DNA of 64,000 nt from Lacipirellula parvula (GTDB lineage Bacteria; Planctomycetota; Planctomycetia; Pirellulales; Lacipirellulaceae): NCBI RefSeq assembly GCF_009177095.1, contig NZ_AP021861.1:6306501-6370500 (forward strand), read 5' to 3'. The notes beneath the pieces were generated by a model that saw only the letters and a list, made by a program, of their open reading frames with translations, was not told where the DNA came from and did no database searches. Position 1 is the stretch's first letter, and the number at the start of each line of letters is the position of its first letter. The translations under genes and the position numbers were made by a program. Positions 35,208-44,236 of the stretch are shown here, piece by piece.

Positions 35208-38200
35208 CAATCCGCCGAGCGACCGCTGGTCCGCGTTGGCCGCGCAGCTTCTCAAATACGACGAAGCCAAGGACGGTCCGCACGACAGCGAGATTGACAC
35301 GGACGACGCGCCGTCGACTCGGCTCGAAGAGGAAATCGCCTGCATCGATCTCCTCCACCGCGTCTGGACGACCGAGACGCCCGCCTCCGCTCCGCTGCCG
35401 CCCGACAAGTCGTTCACCGAGTTCACGCTGCTGCGCGAAATCGGCCGCGGCGGGATGGGCGTCGTCTATGAGGCCGAGCAGCTCGCCCTGCGGCGCCGCG
35501 TCGCGCTTAAAATCCTCCCCATCGCCTCGGCCCTCAGCGAAGGCCGGCTCGCGCGGTTCCAGAACGAAGCCCTCGCCGCCGCGACGCTCAATCACCCTAA
35601 CATCGTGCCGGTCTATTCCGTCGGCTGCGAGCATGGCCTCCACTACTACGCCATGCAGTTGATCGACGGCCAAAGCTTGGCCGAACAAATCGCCAAACGC
35701 CGTAAGAACCCGCAGGCAGCGGAAACCGATTACTTCGAACTCGCCTCGCTAGCCGCCCAAGCAGCCGACGCTCTCGAGTTCTCGCACCGAAAAGGGATCG
35801 TCCACCGCGACGTCAAACCAGCGAACCTGCTACTCGACGACGTTGGCAAGCTGTGGGTCACCGACTTCGGCCTCGCGCGACTCAGCGACGAAGCGGGGCT
35901 CACCTCCACCGGCGACATGCTCGGCACGCTCCGCTACATGAGCCCCGAGCGGATTGCGTCGAACTATCCCATCGTCGATCCCTCGGCCGACGTTTACTCC
36001 CTCGGCATGACGCTGTTCGAAATGATCGCGCTCCGGCCGGCGTTCGATGGCCAGGACCGCGCGGCGCTCCTGCGTCAGATCCTCGAAGACGAACCGCCCC
36101 GCCTACGGCAAGTCGCGCCCAACGCGCCCGTCGACTTAGAGACGATCGTCGCAAAGGCCATCGAAAAGGATCCAGCGCAACGCTATCCCTCGGCCGCCGC
36201 GCTCGCCGCCGATCTGCGGCGCTTCATCAATCGCGAGCCCATCGCCGCCAAGCCCCCTAGCGTCGTCGATCGCGTCGCGAAATGGTCGCAGCGTCATCGC
36301 ACGTTCGTCCGGCTAGCCGGCTTGTTCGCGGCGCTCCTCGCGGCAACGTGGACCTTCAATTCGATCCGCATCCGCCACGCGCTCGACGAAACTTCCGAAC
36401 TCCTCTACATCGCCGACATGAACCTGGCGTTCGAAGCCTGGAAAGATGGCTGGAGCGATGCGGTTCGCACGCCGCTCGATCGTCAGATACCGCGCGACGG
36501 TCAGGTTGATCAGCGCGGCTTCGAATGGAGCCTGCTGTACGGCGCCTCGCAGAAGCCGCGCGTCTCAGTGCTGCTCGGGCACGAGGGAGCCGTCACCGAG
36601 ATCGCCGTTTTCCCCGATCGCCGTCGCTTAGCCAGCGTCGGCGTCGATGGCACGCTCCGCATCTGGGACATGCCCACCCAATCGCTGCTCCGCACCATCG
36701 AAGTCGGCGACAGTAAGCTCTTCTCTGTCGCCGTCTCGCCTAACGGCCGCTATGTCGTCGTCGGTTCCACTGCGGCTCATCTGCTCGACCTCGAGTCCGA
36801 TGCGCCAATGAAAGAAATCTTCCGGCACGACAGCAACATCGAGTCGCTCGCGTTCCATCGCGACGGCGAGCAAATTGCCGCCGGCATTCGCTATCACGAA
36901 GTTTGTCTCTTCTCTCTCAACGGCGAAATCATCAAACGAATTCCCTGCGACGCCCGCGGCTACACCTTGGAATTCCATCCCCAGCGGCCAAGTTTGCTCA
37001 TTCCGAACCGTCAGGACGAGACGAGCGAGGTCCGCAGCAGCCTGATTCAAATCTGGTCTGACGACCTGAGCGCGATGCAATCGAAAATCACTAACGGCTC
37101 GCGCAAACATGGCGGCACGCTGACTCACGCCCGTTGGTCTCCTTGCGGCAAATACTTCGTCGCGGGGGAGGTCTACCAATCGCGAATCCATCTCTACCCG
37201 CACAACTCCGATCGCAAAATCGACAGCACGCCGGTCGCTCGCCACCGACTCAGCGACTTGGCCTACTCGCCCGACGGCTCGACGGTCGCGATCGCCTACG
37301 AGAATGGAATTCTCGAACTCTGTCCCATCGACGCCAATCTCGACGACGCCCCCTCCTTCGGCCATCGCTCGCAGGTCTTCAAGGCCCACAATGGCGAAGT
37401 GCTGGCCGTCCGCTTCGTCAACTCGAAAAAGGTCGTCACCTGCGGCCAGGAAGGCAGGATTCGAATTTGGTCGCTCGGCGGTCGCGACACTCCCGATTTC
37501 AAAGTCACGAAGGATCATCTCCTTGAGTTCGACGTCTCTCCCGACGGCAAGAACCTTCTCTTTGTCGGCGACACCGGCTACATCGTCGCCGACGCCGAGC
37601 ACGAAGAAGTGCGCTATCAGTACGCCCACGCCACGCGCAAACACAAGCTCTGCGCCTGGTCGCCGCGCAGCGATCGCTTTGCCGTCGGCTGCAAAGGCCC
37701 TAACCGGTTGCTGGTAGCGGGCGCCTCGGGACGCGTCCAGAAAAACCTGCCCATCGACGACGAGCCCCACGGCATCTGTTTCTCGCCGGACGGATCGACG
37801 GTGGCGGTCGTCATGGACCAACAACTAGATCTGTGGGAACCCCACACAGAGCGGAAAGCGGGGCAATGGAAACTGTCGCCCAAGTCACGGTGCGCGATCT
37901 TCACGCCCGACGGCAAAACGCTCATCGTCGGCGGTCACGAAGATGGCGTCACATTCATTCCGATGGATGGCCGCAAGTCGACGAGAACGATCCCCTGCAA
38001 GCTCGTTGACAGCGTGGCGCTCAGCCCCGACGGATCGCTGCTCGCCACCGGCCATCTCGACGGCGTGATTCGACTCTGGAACCTCGACAGCGACGCCCCG
38101 CCGGTAGAACTGGTGGCCCACCTCCGCTATGTCCGCAAACTCGCGTTCACGCGCGACGGCCGCACGCTCATCTCCGCGAGCGACGACGGCGCCATCCGAC

Positions 38201-38373
38201 TCTGGTCCGTCGCCCATGGCCGCGGCTTCGGACCATTCGTGAAGCGCGCCCGCAACGGCTCCGCCGGCGCCGCGGGAATGTTCGGCCTGCCTGCCGACAA
38301 TCGTTTTTTGGCAACGGCCTGCGAAACGACCAACCCCGATTCGCCCGCGATCGACATCTGGAACATCGAATGA
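35188..38373 (+). CDS. Membrane Ser/Thr protein kinase with C-terminal WD40 propeller
   Basis: 1061 residues. The kinase domain (about 79-350) is complete: glycine loop GRGGMG 86-91, catalytic Lys108, HRDVKPAN 206-213, DFG 226-228, MSPE 251-254. A single transmembrane helix lies near 373-391. The outside or periplasmic part (about 450-1060) has many WD40-like blades, visible as repeated SPDG/SLLATG.. and IRLWNLD or LRIWDMP ends. The start at 35188 lies inside the sigma factor gene, so the two are translated together. It likely senses a ligand through the propeller and acts on the sigma factor. That link is inferred from context. Confidence 0.94.
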   Translation: MRKIEGNNPPSDRWSALAAQLLKYDEAKDGPHDSEIDTDDAPSTRLEEEIACIDLLHRVWTTETPASAPLPPDKSFTEFTLLREIGRGGMGVVYEAEQLALRRRVALKILPIASALSEGRLARFQNEALAAATLNHPNIVPVYSVGCEHGLHYYAMQLIDGQSLAEQIAKRRKNPQAAETDYFELASLAAQAADALEFSHRKGIVHRDVKPANLLLDDVGKLWVTDFGLARLSDEAGLTSTGDMLGTLRYMSPERIASNYPIVDPSADVYSLGMTLFEMIALRPAFDGQDRAALLRQILEDEPPRLRQVAPNAPVDLETIVAKAIEKDPAQRYPSAAALAADLRRFINREPIAAKPPSVVDRVAKWSQRHRTFVRLAGLFAALLAATWTFNSIRIRHALDETSELLYIADMNLAFEAWKDGWSDAVRTPLDRQIPRDGQVDQRGFEWSLLYGASQKPRVSVLLGHEGAVTEIAVFPDRRRLASVGVDGTLRIWDMPTQSLLRTIEVGDSKLFSVAVSPNGRYVVVGSTAAHLLDLESDAPMKEIFRHDSNIESLAFHRDGEQIAAGIRYHEVCLFSLNGEIIKRIPCDARGYTLEFHPQRPSLLIPNRQDETSEVRSSLIQIWSDDLSAMQSKITNGSRKHGGTLTHARWSPCGKYFVAGEVYQSRIHLYPHNSDRKIDSTPVARHRLSDLAYSPDGSTVAIAYENGILELCPIDANLDDAPSFGHRSQVFKAHNGEVLAVRFVNSKKVVTCGQEGRIRIWSLGGRDTPDFKVTKDHLLEFDVSPDGKNLLFVGDTGYIVADAEHEEVRYQYAHATRKHKLCAWSPRSDRFAVGCKGPNRLLVAGASGRVQKNLPIDDEPHGICFSPDGSTVAVVMDQQLDLWEPHTERKAGQWKLSPKSRCAIFTPDGKTLIVGGHEDGVTFIPMDGRKSTRTIPCKLVDSVALSPDGSLLATGHLDGVIRLWNLDSDAPPVELVAHLRYVRKLAFTRDGRTLISASDDGAIRLWSVAHGRGFGPFVKRARNGSAGAAGMFGLPADNRFLATACETTNPDSPAIDIWNIE

Positions 38374-38580
38374 GCCGCTGAAGCTCACCGGCAAGCGAAG
38401 TCGAGAATCTTGCTACGAACGCTGACGGAGGGGTGGCCGAAAATCGTTGCGGACGCCGCCGCTCCGATTTGCTATGGTGAGGATGGCCAGGGCGCTGCCG
38501 CGCGCCGGCCCAATCTTTGACAACCAAACGTCCCGAGCGCGCCTGCTTCAGCAGACGCGCAATCGACGCAGCAAACCAGT

Positions 38581-38750
38581 TGTCGCCTGTCGCCTGTCGC
38601 CTAGTGTCGCCTAGTGTCGCCTCGCGACATCAACCCAAACGCGACATTAGCCGCAAAGCACTGCACAAAAACAACTTACAACCATCGCTTAGTGTCGCCT
38701 AAAATCGCATTCGCGTCGAGAAGCAATGCGACACGACGCGACAAGAGAAG
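38581..38750. repeat. TGTCGCC heptamer array with inverted relatives
   Basis: TGTCGCC occurs three times in direct tandem (38581-38601), then twice more with TAG spacers (605-611 and 615-621 of the same kilobase). It recurs near 38692-38699, while GCGACA-type complements occur at 38624-38629, 38641-38646 and 38728-38733. The words are mixed in both orientations, so the transcript could fold back. Too short and irregular for CRISPR. Confidence 0.7.
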
Positions 38751-38790
38751 CCAGCAGGCGCCTCCAAGCTCAATCGGTACGTTGCGCATC

Positions 38791-38879
38791 AGCCCCCGGA
38801 GGGGGCGACATCATGTAGCCAGGGGCGCCAGCCCCTGGTTCGACGCATCCTAATTATCTGAAGCCCCGGAGGGGCGACA
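38791..38879. repeat. REP-like GC hairpin cluster
   Basis: Three short palindromes occur in a row: an AGCCCCCGGAGGGGGCGACA unit at 38791-38810, CCAGGGGCGCCAGCCCCTGG at 38819-38838, and AGCCCCGGAGGGGCGACA at 38862-38879. The first and third are near-copies in the same orientation. Such units are, from memory, dispersed in many planctomycete genomes. Confidence 0.75.
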
Positions 38880-38890
38880 CAGAACTCAAC

Positions 38891-40456
38891 TTACTGCACG
38901 ACTTCGGCCGCAATCGGCTTCGCCTTCAACGGCGCCGTCGCGATCCCGTACATGTTGTAGCCAAACGTCGCGCGATGCTTGTTGACCGAGCCGAGTTGCA
39001 CGACCCGCGGCTCGCGGACTTCCTGCTTCCACACCGAAAACGTCATGTCGACGCTCTCGCCGGCGCCGGCGCCGAGTGCGAAGTTTTTGTGGTAGACCGA
39101 CTTCGCTTCGTCGAGGCCGACGTCGACGCCCGTGTCGACGAAATCGTCCTTCAGCCACTGCGGCGGGTCCATGCTGTCGCTGTAGAAGACGTAGAAGTTC
39201 GCCGGCTGGCCCACGTCGACCCACACGGCAAGGTCTTCGTGAAACTTGTCGTCGTTGAACGGCATCACGTACTCGGCGCCCTCAAGATCGAGCGGCAGAC
39301 CCTTGTCCGTCAGGCTGTTCCACTGATGATCGCGATCGACGAACGCCGGCGAGTCTTCATGCAAGCCCGACCGCACGATGCGGTAGAACTTGTTGCTGTC
39401 CCCCGCGCGAATGTTGTCGGTCACGTCGCGAATGATCGGCGTCTCGGGCCCGTCGCTCGGGCGCACTGAAGCCGACACCGGGAACCGATCGCTCGCGATC
39501 GCCATCACCCGATCGACGCGACCATTAGCGCCGACGCGGAGCGCTTCGCCTTTGTTCAACCGGCGTCGATCCGCATCGGCATCAGGCGAGCTGCCGTACT
39601 CCAAGTCGACGATCCCCTGGAACACGGCGACTTCGGTCTCGCCATCGTCTCCGATCGCAACGCCGAACTCCGTGCCGAGATCGATCACCCGCGCCGTCGG
39701 CGTGTCGATCGTAAAGCCGATGCCGGCCGCGCCGACGCGAGCTGAAATCGTGCCGCGATCGCTAAACATCGACTCGTGCGAGTTCACTTTGAAGTGAGCC
39801 GGGCCGATGACGACGACTTCCACGCCCGTGTCGAAGATGAGCTCGATCTGCCCCGAGCGGAGCGCGACCTCTTGGCCCACCTGCAAGCGGCTCAGTTCGG
39901 GAAACTCGCGTTCGTTTTCCCACACCGCGTCGATCGTCCGCGTCACGGTCGCCACGCTCGCGGCCCGTTCGCCAGCAGCAGGAGCGACGACGTTGGGATC
40001 ATCTGCCGCGGCTGACTCCTCGGCTTGCGCGGCCGCTTCGCTGGCAGCGAGCGGACCGGCAGGCCCCCCGGCCGCCGGCCCGCTCCCCTGCCCTGCGAAG
40101 AACAACAAATACGTTCCGGCGCCGATGAGCGCCGCAGCCGCCACGGCGAGCAATGCTCTCCACGCTGGCCGCGATCGTTGCGTTGCTCGCGCCTCAACGG
40201 CATCCGCTGAGGCAACGCGCAATGATCCGTACGGCTCAGCCACTGCGTCATCCTCGATCGGCACCGTCGTATGGGCAAACGACCACCGCAGACTCGCCGT
40301 GTCTTGAATGTACTCGACGTACACCTCGCGGAGCGCGGGCTCGTCGTGCAATAGTTGCTTTAGCTCGGCAAGTTCCTCCGCCGTGGCGGCGCCGTCTAGC
40401 TTCGCCGCCACCAAATCATGCACGCGGCGGAATGCTTCGTCTTGTTCGTTCATCAT
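38891..40456 (-). CDS. FecR-like anti-sigma/regulatory membrane protein
   Basis: 521 residues from the ATG at 40456, which overlaps the stop of the sigma factor gene as ATGA. The N-terminal cytoplasmic part (about 1-105) includes EELAELKQLLHDEPALREVYVEYI, like the anti-sigma zinc-less domain of this class. A transmembrane helix follows near 106-128 (ALLAVAAAALIGAGTYLLFFAG), then a low-complexity Ala/Pro stretch. A FecR domain at about 190-335 contains LRSGQIELIFDTGVEVVVIGPAHFKV and ARVIDLGTEFGVAIGDDGETEVAVFQGIVDL. The last 170 residues are an unassigned beta-rich domain. It probably controls the coupled sigma factor. Confidence 0.9.
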   Translation of the reverse strand: MMNEQDEAFRRVHDLVAAKLDGAATAEELAELKQLLHDEPALREVYVEYIQDTASLRWSFAHTTVPIEDDAVAEPYGSLRVASADAVEARATQRSRPAWRALLAVAAAALIGAGTYLLFFAGQGSGPAAGGPAGPLAASEAAAQAEESAAADDPNVVAPAAGERAASVATVTRTIDAVWENEREFPELSRLQVGQEVALRSGQIELIFDTGVEVVVIGPAHFKVNSHESMFSDRGTISARVGAAGIGFTIDTPTARVIDLGTEFGVAIGDDGETEVAVFQGIVDLEYGSSPDADADRRRLNKGEALRVGANGRVDRVMAIASDRFPVSASVRPSDGPETPIIRDVTDNIRAGDSNKFYRIVRSGLHEDSPAFVDRDHQWNSLTDKGLPLDLEGAEYVMPFNDDKFHEDLAVWVDVGQPANFYVFYSDSMDPPQWLKDDFVDTGVDVGLDEAKSVYHKNFALGAGAGESVDMTFSVWKQEVREPRVVQLGSVNKHRATFGYNMYGIATAPLKAKPIAAEVVQ

Positions 40457-40980
40457 GTCACCCCCTCCGCCGCCAACCGCCGACGGATGCACTTATGCAG
40501 CGACAATCGCACCCGTTGCAACGCCTTGTGGACCGACGCCGTGGTGCGATCGAGCGTCTCAGCCACTTGCTTGATCTTCGCCCCCTCGGCATAGCACCGT
40601 GCGAGCAACTCGCTTTGCCGCGGTTCGAGCGCCGCGACGCACTCGCGAAGCGCTTGGTGCCGGACGTCGGCCAGGGCGCTGTGGGCCTCAAACTCCTGAG
40701 CGATCAACTCTACGAGCGAATGATCGAAGAAGAGCCGGCTGCGGCTCACCCGCTTCCGCCACGACAGGATCTGGAAGTGCGCCACCCGCACGGCCCACGC
40801 CTCGAAATTGGTTCCGAGCTCGAAGCGATCGAACTCGCTCCAGAGCCGGATGTTCGTCTCCTGCAAAATCTCGTCGGCGTCGTTCCAGTTGGGGACGATG
40901 CCGAGGATATAGGCGTAGACGCGTCGCTGATGCTGAGTCAGCAGCCGCACGAACTCTTCGCGAGTCGATTCGGAGATCAT
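40453..40980 (-). CDS. ECF sigma factor, Rhodopirellula/Verrucomicrobium family
   Basis: 175 residues. Region 2 spans about 10-80 (FVRLLTQHQRRVYAYILGIVPNWNDADEILQETNIRLWSEFDRF) and region 4 about 110-165 (ALRECVAALEPRQSELLARCYAEGAKIKQVAETLDRTTASVHKALQRVRLSLHKCI). The NWNDADEILQETN pattern is typical of the sigma-70 subfamily named for Rhodopirellula and Verrucomicrobium. These genes normally precede a FecR-like gene, as here, with a 4-base overlap. Targets are unknown; the divergently placed PEP-CTERM gene at 41584 is a candidate by position only. Confidence 0.93.
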   Translation of the reverse strand: MISESTREEFVRLLTQHQRRVYAYILGIVPNWNDADEILQETNIRLWSEFDRFELGTNFEAWAVRVAHFQILSWRKRVSRSRLFFDHSLVELIAQEFEAHSALADVRHQALRECVAALEPRQSELLARCYAEGAKIKQVAETLDRTTASVHKALQRVRLSLHKCIRRRLAAEGVT

Positions 40981-41583
40981 CGACGATACCTGGTTAGCGC
41001 TAGACGAGTGGGAGAGGAGAGCTAGCTATTTTTCCATGGCCGAGCAGTGCGATTGTGGACGCCGAATCGCGCCAAGTCGTTTCGATTTGTCGCAAGTCGT
41101 TGAAGATCGGTCGCGAAGCGGCGAGCCGGCGTCCAGTCTGACCTCATCATCGCCACGGATTCGCTCGCTCGCCAAACCCTGCACAAATCAACGCAAGCCA
41201 AACCAGTACAACAACTTAGAGCCGCAATCTTCCGACGCCGCTGGCCCGTTTCAAGATTGCGAAATATTTCGCGTCCAGAAAGCTGCAGCCCTGGCCCTGA
41301 ACTAACGTCCGCAATCTCCCGCATCGGCCGACTTCTCGGGGGCAGCCGACCGATCGGCGGGTCAGGACGGACGACGCTCTCTTCCACTTTTAAATGTTGC
41401 CGCATTCGCCGCGAGCAATTGGGCCCGCTTGAAGGAGCGGCCGCGTTGCCAGCGCCGCAGCGCCAACGATTCGTTCGGCCGCACTCGACGTTTCCCCTTT
41501 TCACTCAGCAGTTCACTGCAGCCCATGCCTCGCCTGTCGAGGTTGCTCATCTCTATCTGATTCAACAGGAGCTTACCTTCGTG
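40981..41583. other. Divergent intergenic region
   Basis: About 600 bases between the minus-strand sigma factor and the plus-strand PEP-CTERM gene. No family-like coding frame; an in-frame extension of the downstream gene back to 41257 lacks signal-peptide logic. An AGGAG at 41567-41571 serves the gene at 41584. AT-richer patches occur around 41190-41220 and 41388-41398 (TTTTAAATG). Promoters for both directions must lie here but were not pinned down. Confidence 0.45.
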
Positions 41584-44157
41584 ATGCGCACCTCTCTTCG
41601 CCAAGGCGTTTTACGTCTCTCGCTCGTCGGCCTCTCGGGCGGGGCTTGGTTGGGAATCGTTTCGACGACCCATGCCGGCATCTCCTACACCACGGCAGAA
41701 GCGCTCTACACCGAGAACTTCAACACGCTGCCCACCACCCCGGCCAACGGCTCGTTGGGTTCTACGCCCGGCGGCTGGATCGACGACACCGCGTCGCCCG
41801 CGGGCGGCAACTTCAGCCTGGCTGGGTTCCACCTCTGGCACCCGACCGTCGTCTCTCCGGAAGGTGGCGCGAACGGTCACCAACGGCTCCGCGCGGGCAG
41901 CGGCAGCAGCGGCACTGGCGCCTTTTATAGCTTCGGCGCGACTACCAGCAGTACCGAACGAGCGCTCGGCATGGTGAACTCCGCCACCGTGACGCCTAAC
42001 GGCGATTCGGCCTACATCGCTCTCCAACTCGTCAACAACACGGGCGTCACGCTCAACAGCTTCACCCTCAGCTACAACGGCAAGCAGTTCCGCTCGGGCG
42101 CCGACTCCGGCGAAACGCTCGCCTTCGCCTATAGCACCACCGCCACCGACGCCGACTGGTTCAGCACGGCGACGTACAACAGCGTGGCGGCGCTCAACTT
42201 CACGGCGCCGGTCGTCACGGCCACCTCGGCGAGCGTTAATCCAGCGAACGTGGTTCCGATCAGTTCCACTGTCGGCTTCTCCTGGGCGCCAGGCACTGAA
42301 CTCTGGCTCCGCTGGTCCGACACGCAGATTACCAGCAAGGACGACGACGGCCTCGCCATCGACGACCTGCAGTTCTCGGCGTCGACCGCGGCAGGCCCCT
42401 CGCTAACCGTCAACTCGGCGACCACCGGCCCCGCGCTAACGCCCAGCACCTGGGCTAACAATCAGGCCCCCGACGCACTGCACAATTATCACGTCCTCAG
42501 CGGCCATACCGTCACCGTCAACGGGGCGTTCCCCGGCACGGAACTGCGGGCCCTCTCGGGCGGCGTGATCAACATCAGCGCAGCGGGCAACGGGCAGGCG
42601 ATTTCCAAGATCACCGTCGAATCTGGCGGCAACCTCACTGAAACCGTCGGCGGCGCCTTCACGCTCGGCAGCGCCGCGTTGCTCGCCGACGCGAGCCTCG
42701 CTTCGGCGCAAGGCGAACTTCAAACGGCCCAAGACCTTGTCTTCAACGCCGACGCAGGCGCCGACGTGGCGATCGGCCTGCGACTGAGCGGCGCCGGCAA
42801 CATCGACGTCAACAGCAACGGCGCCGGCTCCGATCTCATCATCTCCGACGCCTCCTCCCACACCGGCACGATCCGCTTCAACGGTACCGGCGATCAAGTG
42901 CGACTGGTGAAGGACAAGGACTTCGGCCGCATCGACATGAACTCGACCGGCGAGAATGCTTTCATTTACGCCAACACGGCGCAGGTGATCGGCGGCGTGC
43001 TCACGTTCAATCAGAACGGCAAGATCGACCACGCCGCCACCGGCAACCGCATCGTGCAACCGTCGGTGATCAACACCACCGACAAGACGGTGACGGTCGA
43101 CCTCAGCAAGAGCTTCCCCACCGACGAACGCCGCTTCATCCTCGAGAACACGCTCCAAGGGAGCGGCGCCATCAACGTGGTCGGCTCCGCCGCCGACCCC
43201 ACCAACCTCGGCAGCGGCGGCACCAACGGCACAACGCTCAACGAGTTCGAACTCGGCACGCAAACGGAACCCGCCACGCTCGCCAACAACAGCTTCAGCG
43301 GCGTGCTGACCGCCAGCGATTACGTCAACATCGAGCTTCGCAAGAACCTCCGTGGCGCCAAAATCGTCGTCAACAACCACGCCGTCGTCGACGTGGGCCA
43401 CCCGGTCGTCGAGCTCACTAAGACCTACGAGTTTGGCGAAATCCAAGTCAACAACGGCGGCACGCTCGAAGTCGGCTTCGAAGCGAGCATCGCCGGCGCG
43501 CAGATCGGCCGGCACGTGGCGGAGCTCGCGCTGGTCAACAGCTCCGGCCGCTCGGGCAGCCTCACCCTCGGCGACGGCTCGACGACGGTGATGCAGATCA
43601 ACGGCACGGGCGCTCACCAGTACGACACGATCACCGCCGCCGGCAATGTCTCGCTCGACGGCACGCTGAAGATCGTCGTCAACCCATCCGCGTTCACCGG
43701 GACGAACTCGATCTACAACCCAACGCTCGGCGACGTCTTCCCGCTGATTACGCTCACGGGAACCTCGTTTGCCGCCGCCGATTTTAATCACAGCGGCGCG
43801 GTCGACGCAGCCGACCTCTCCGTCTGGAAGACGGCCTTCGGCTCGACCAACTTAGGCGACGCCAACAGCGACGGCGTCACCGACGGCAGCGACTTCCTCG
43901 TCTGGCAGCAGCAATTCGGCACGACGAGCGGCATCAGCGGCAACTTCGATTCGCTCGTCGTCGAAGATCCGTTGGGCTACATGGCCGGCTCGGGCTTGGC
44001 ATTCCAACTGTCGAAGACCGCGACCGCGCTGAACCTCACCGTCGTCAGTGCCTCGCCGCTCGCAGCAGTGCCGGAACCGGCGTCCATGCTTCTGGTCGCC
44101 GCCACGATTCCGCTGCTGGCGGCCGGCGGCCGCCGTCGTTCGGCTCGTCTGGCTTAA
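41584..44157 (+). CDS. Exported beta-rich protein with dockerin-like pair and PEP-CTERM signal
   Basis: 857 residues from the ATG at 41584. A GTG one codon earlier is closer to the AGGAG and could be the true start. Signal peptide near 1-32 (ending STTHA). Residues 33-275 form a jelly-roll-like domain (NFNTLPTTPANGS, TERALGMVNS, LWLRWSDTQI...GLAIDDLQFSA). After that come beta-strand repeats resembling the 1445-residue protein in this window. Dockerin-like loops (ADFNHSGAVDAADLSVWK and GDANSDGVTDGSDFLVWQ) lie near 737-775. The C-terminus VPEPASMLLVAATIPLLAA plus RRRSARLA is a PEP-CTERM signal. Probably a surface or matrix protein. Confidence 0.9.
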   Translation: MRTSLRQGVLRLSLVGLSGGAWLGIVSTTHAGISYTTAEALYTENFNTLPTTPANGSLGSTPGGWIDDTASPAGGNFSLAGFHLWHPTVVSPEGGANGHQRLRAGSGSSGTGAFYSFGATTSSTERALGMVNSATVTPNGDSAYIALQLVNNTGVTLNSFTLSYNGKQFRSGADSGETLAFAYSTTATDADWFSTATYNSVAALNFTAPVVTATSASVNPANVVPISSTVGFSWAPGTELWLRWSDTQITSKDDDGLAIDDLQFSASTAAGPSLTVNSATTGPALTPSTWANNQAPDALHNYHVLSGHTVTVNGAFPGTELRALSGGVINISAAGNGQAISKITVESGGNLTETVGGAFTLGSAALLADASLASAQGELQTAQDLVFNADAGADVAIGLRLSGAGNIDVNSNGAGSDLIISDASSHTGTIRFNGTGDQVRLVKDKDFGRIDMNSTGENAFIYANTAQVIGGVLTFNQNGKIDHAATGNRIVQPSVINTTDKTVTVDLSKSFPTDERRFILENTLQGSGAINVVGSAADPTNLGSGGTNGTTLNEFELGTQTEPATLANNSFSGVLTASDYVNIELRKNLRGAKIVVNNHAVVDVGHPVVELTKTYEFGEIQVNNGGTLEVGFEASIAGAQIGRHVAELALVNSSGRSGSLTLGDGSTTVMQINGTGAHQYDTITAAGNVSLDGTLKIVVNPSAFTGTNSIYNPTLGDVFPLITLTGTSFAAADFNHSGAVDAADLSVWKTAFGSTNLGDANSDGVTDGSDFLVWQQQFGTTSGISGNFDSLVVEDPLGYMAGSGLAFQLSKTATALNLTVVSASPLAAVPEPASMLLVAATIPLLAAGGRRRSARLA

Positions 44158-44236
44158 GCGAGAACAAGACCAACGCATTCATTCCTACGCTCAATCGTCC
44201 GTATCGCCGCGGCGGCATGCCGCTCACGAGGTTTCG

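Larger units (their letters stand above)
38374..38890. other. Repeat-rich gene-free gap
   Basis: No gene is supported. The gap contains a heptamer array (38581-38750) and a set of REP-like hairpins (38791-38879), both listed separately. It separates the kinase gene from the convergent FecR-like gene, a usual position for such repeats. Confidence 0.6.

Noticed and set aside
36628-37824. Minus-strand frame of about 400 codons inside the kinase/WD40 gene
   Set aside because: Opposes well-defined WD40 repeats; its product has no motif.
38581-38750. CRISPR array
   Set aside because: Repeats are 7 bases with 0-3-base spacers and mixed orientation; no cas gene is present.
42436-43791. 450-codon minus-strand frame inside the second PEP-CTERM gene
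   Set aside because: Val/Asp/Glu/Arg-rich mirror frame of a beta-repeat protein; no start signal or domain.
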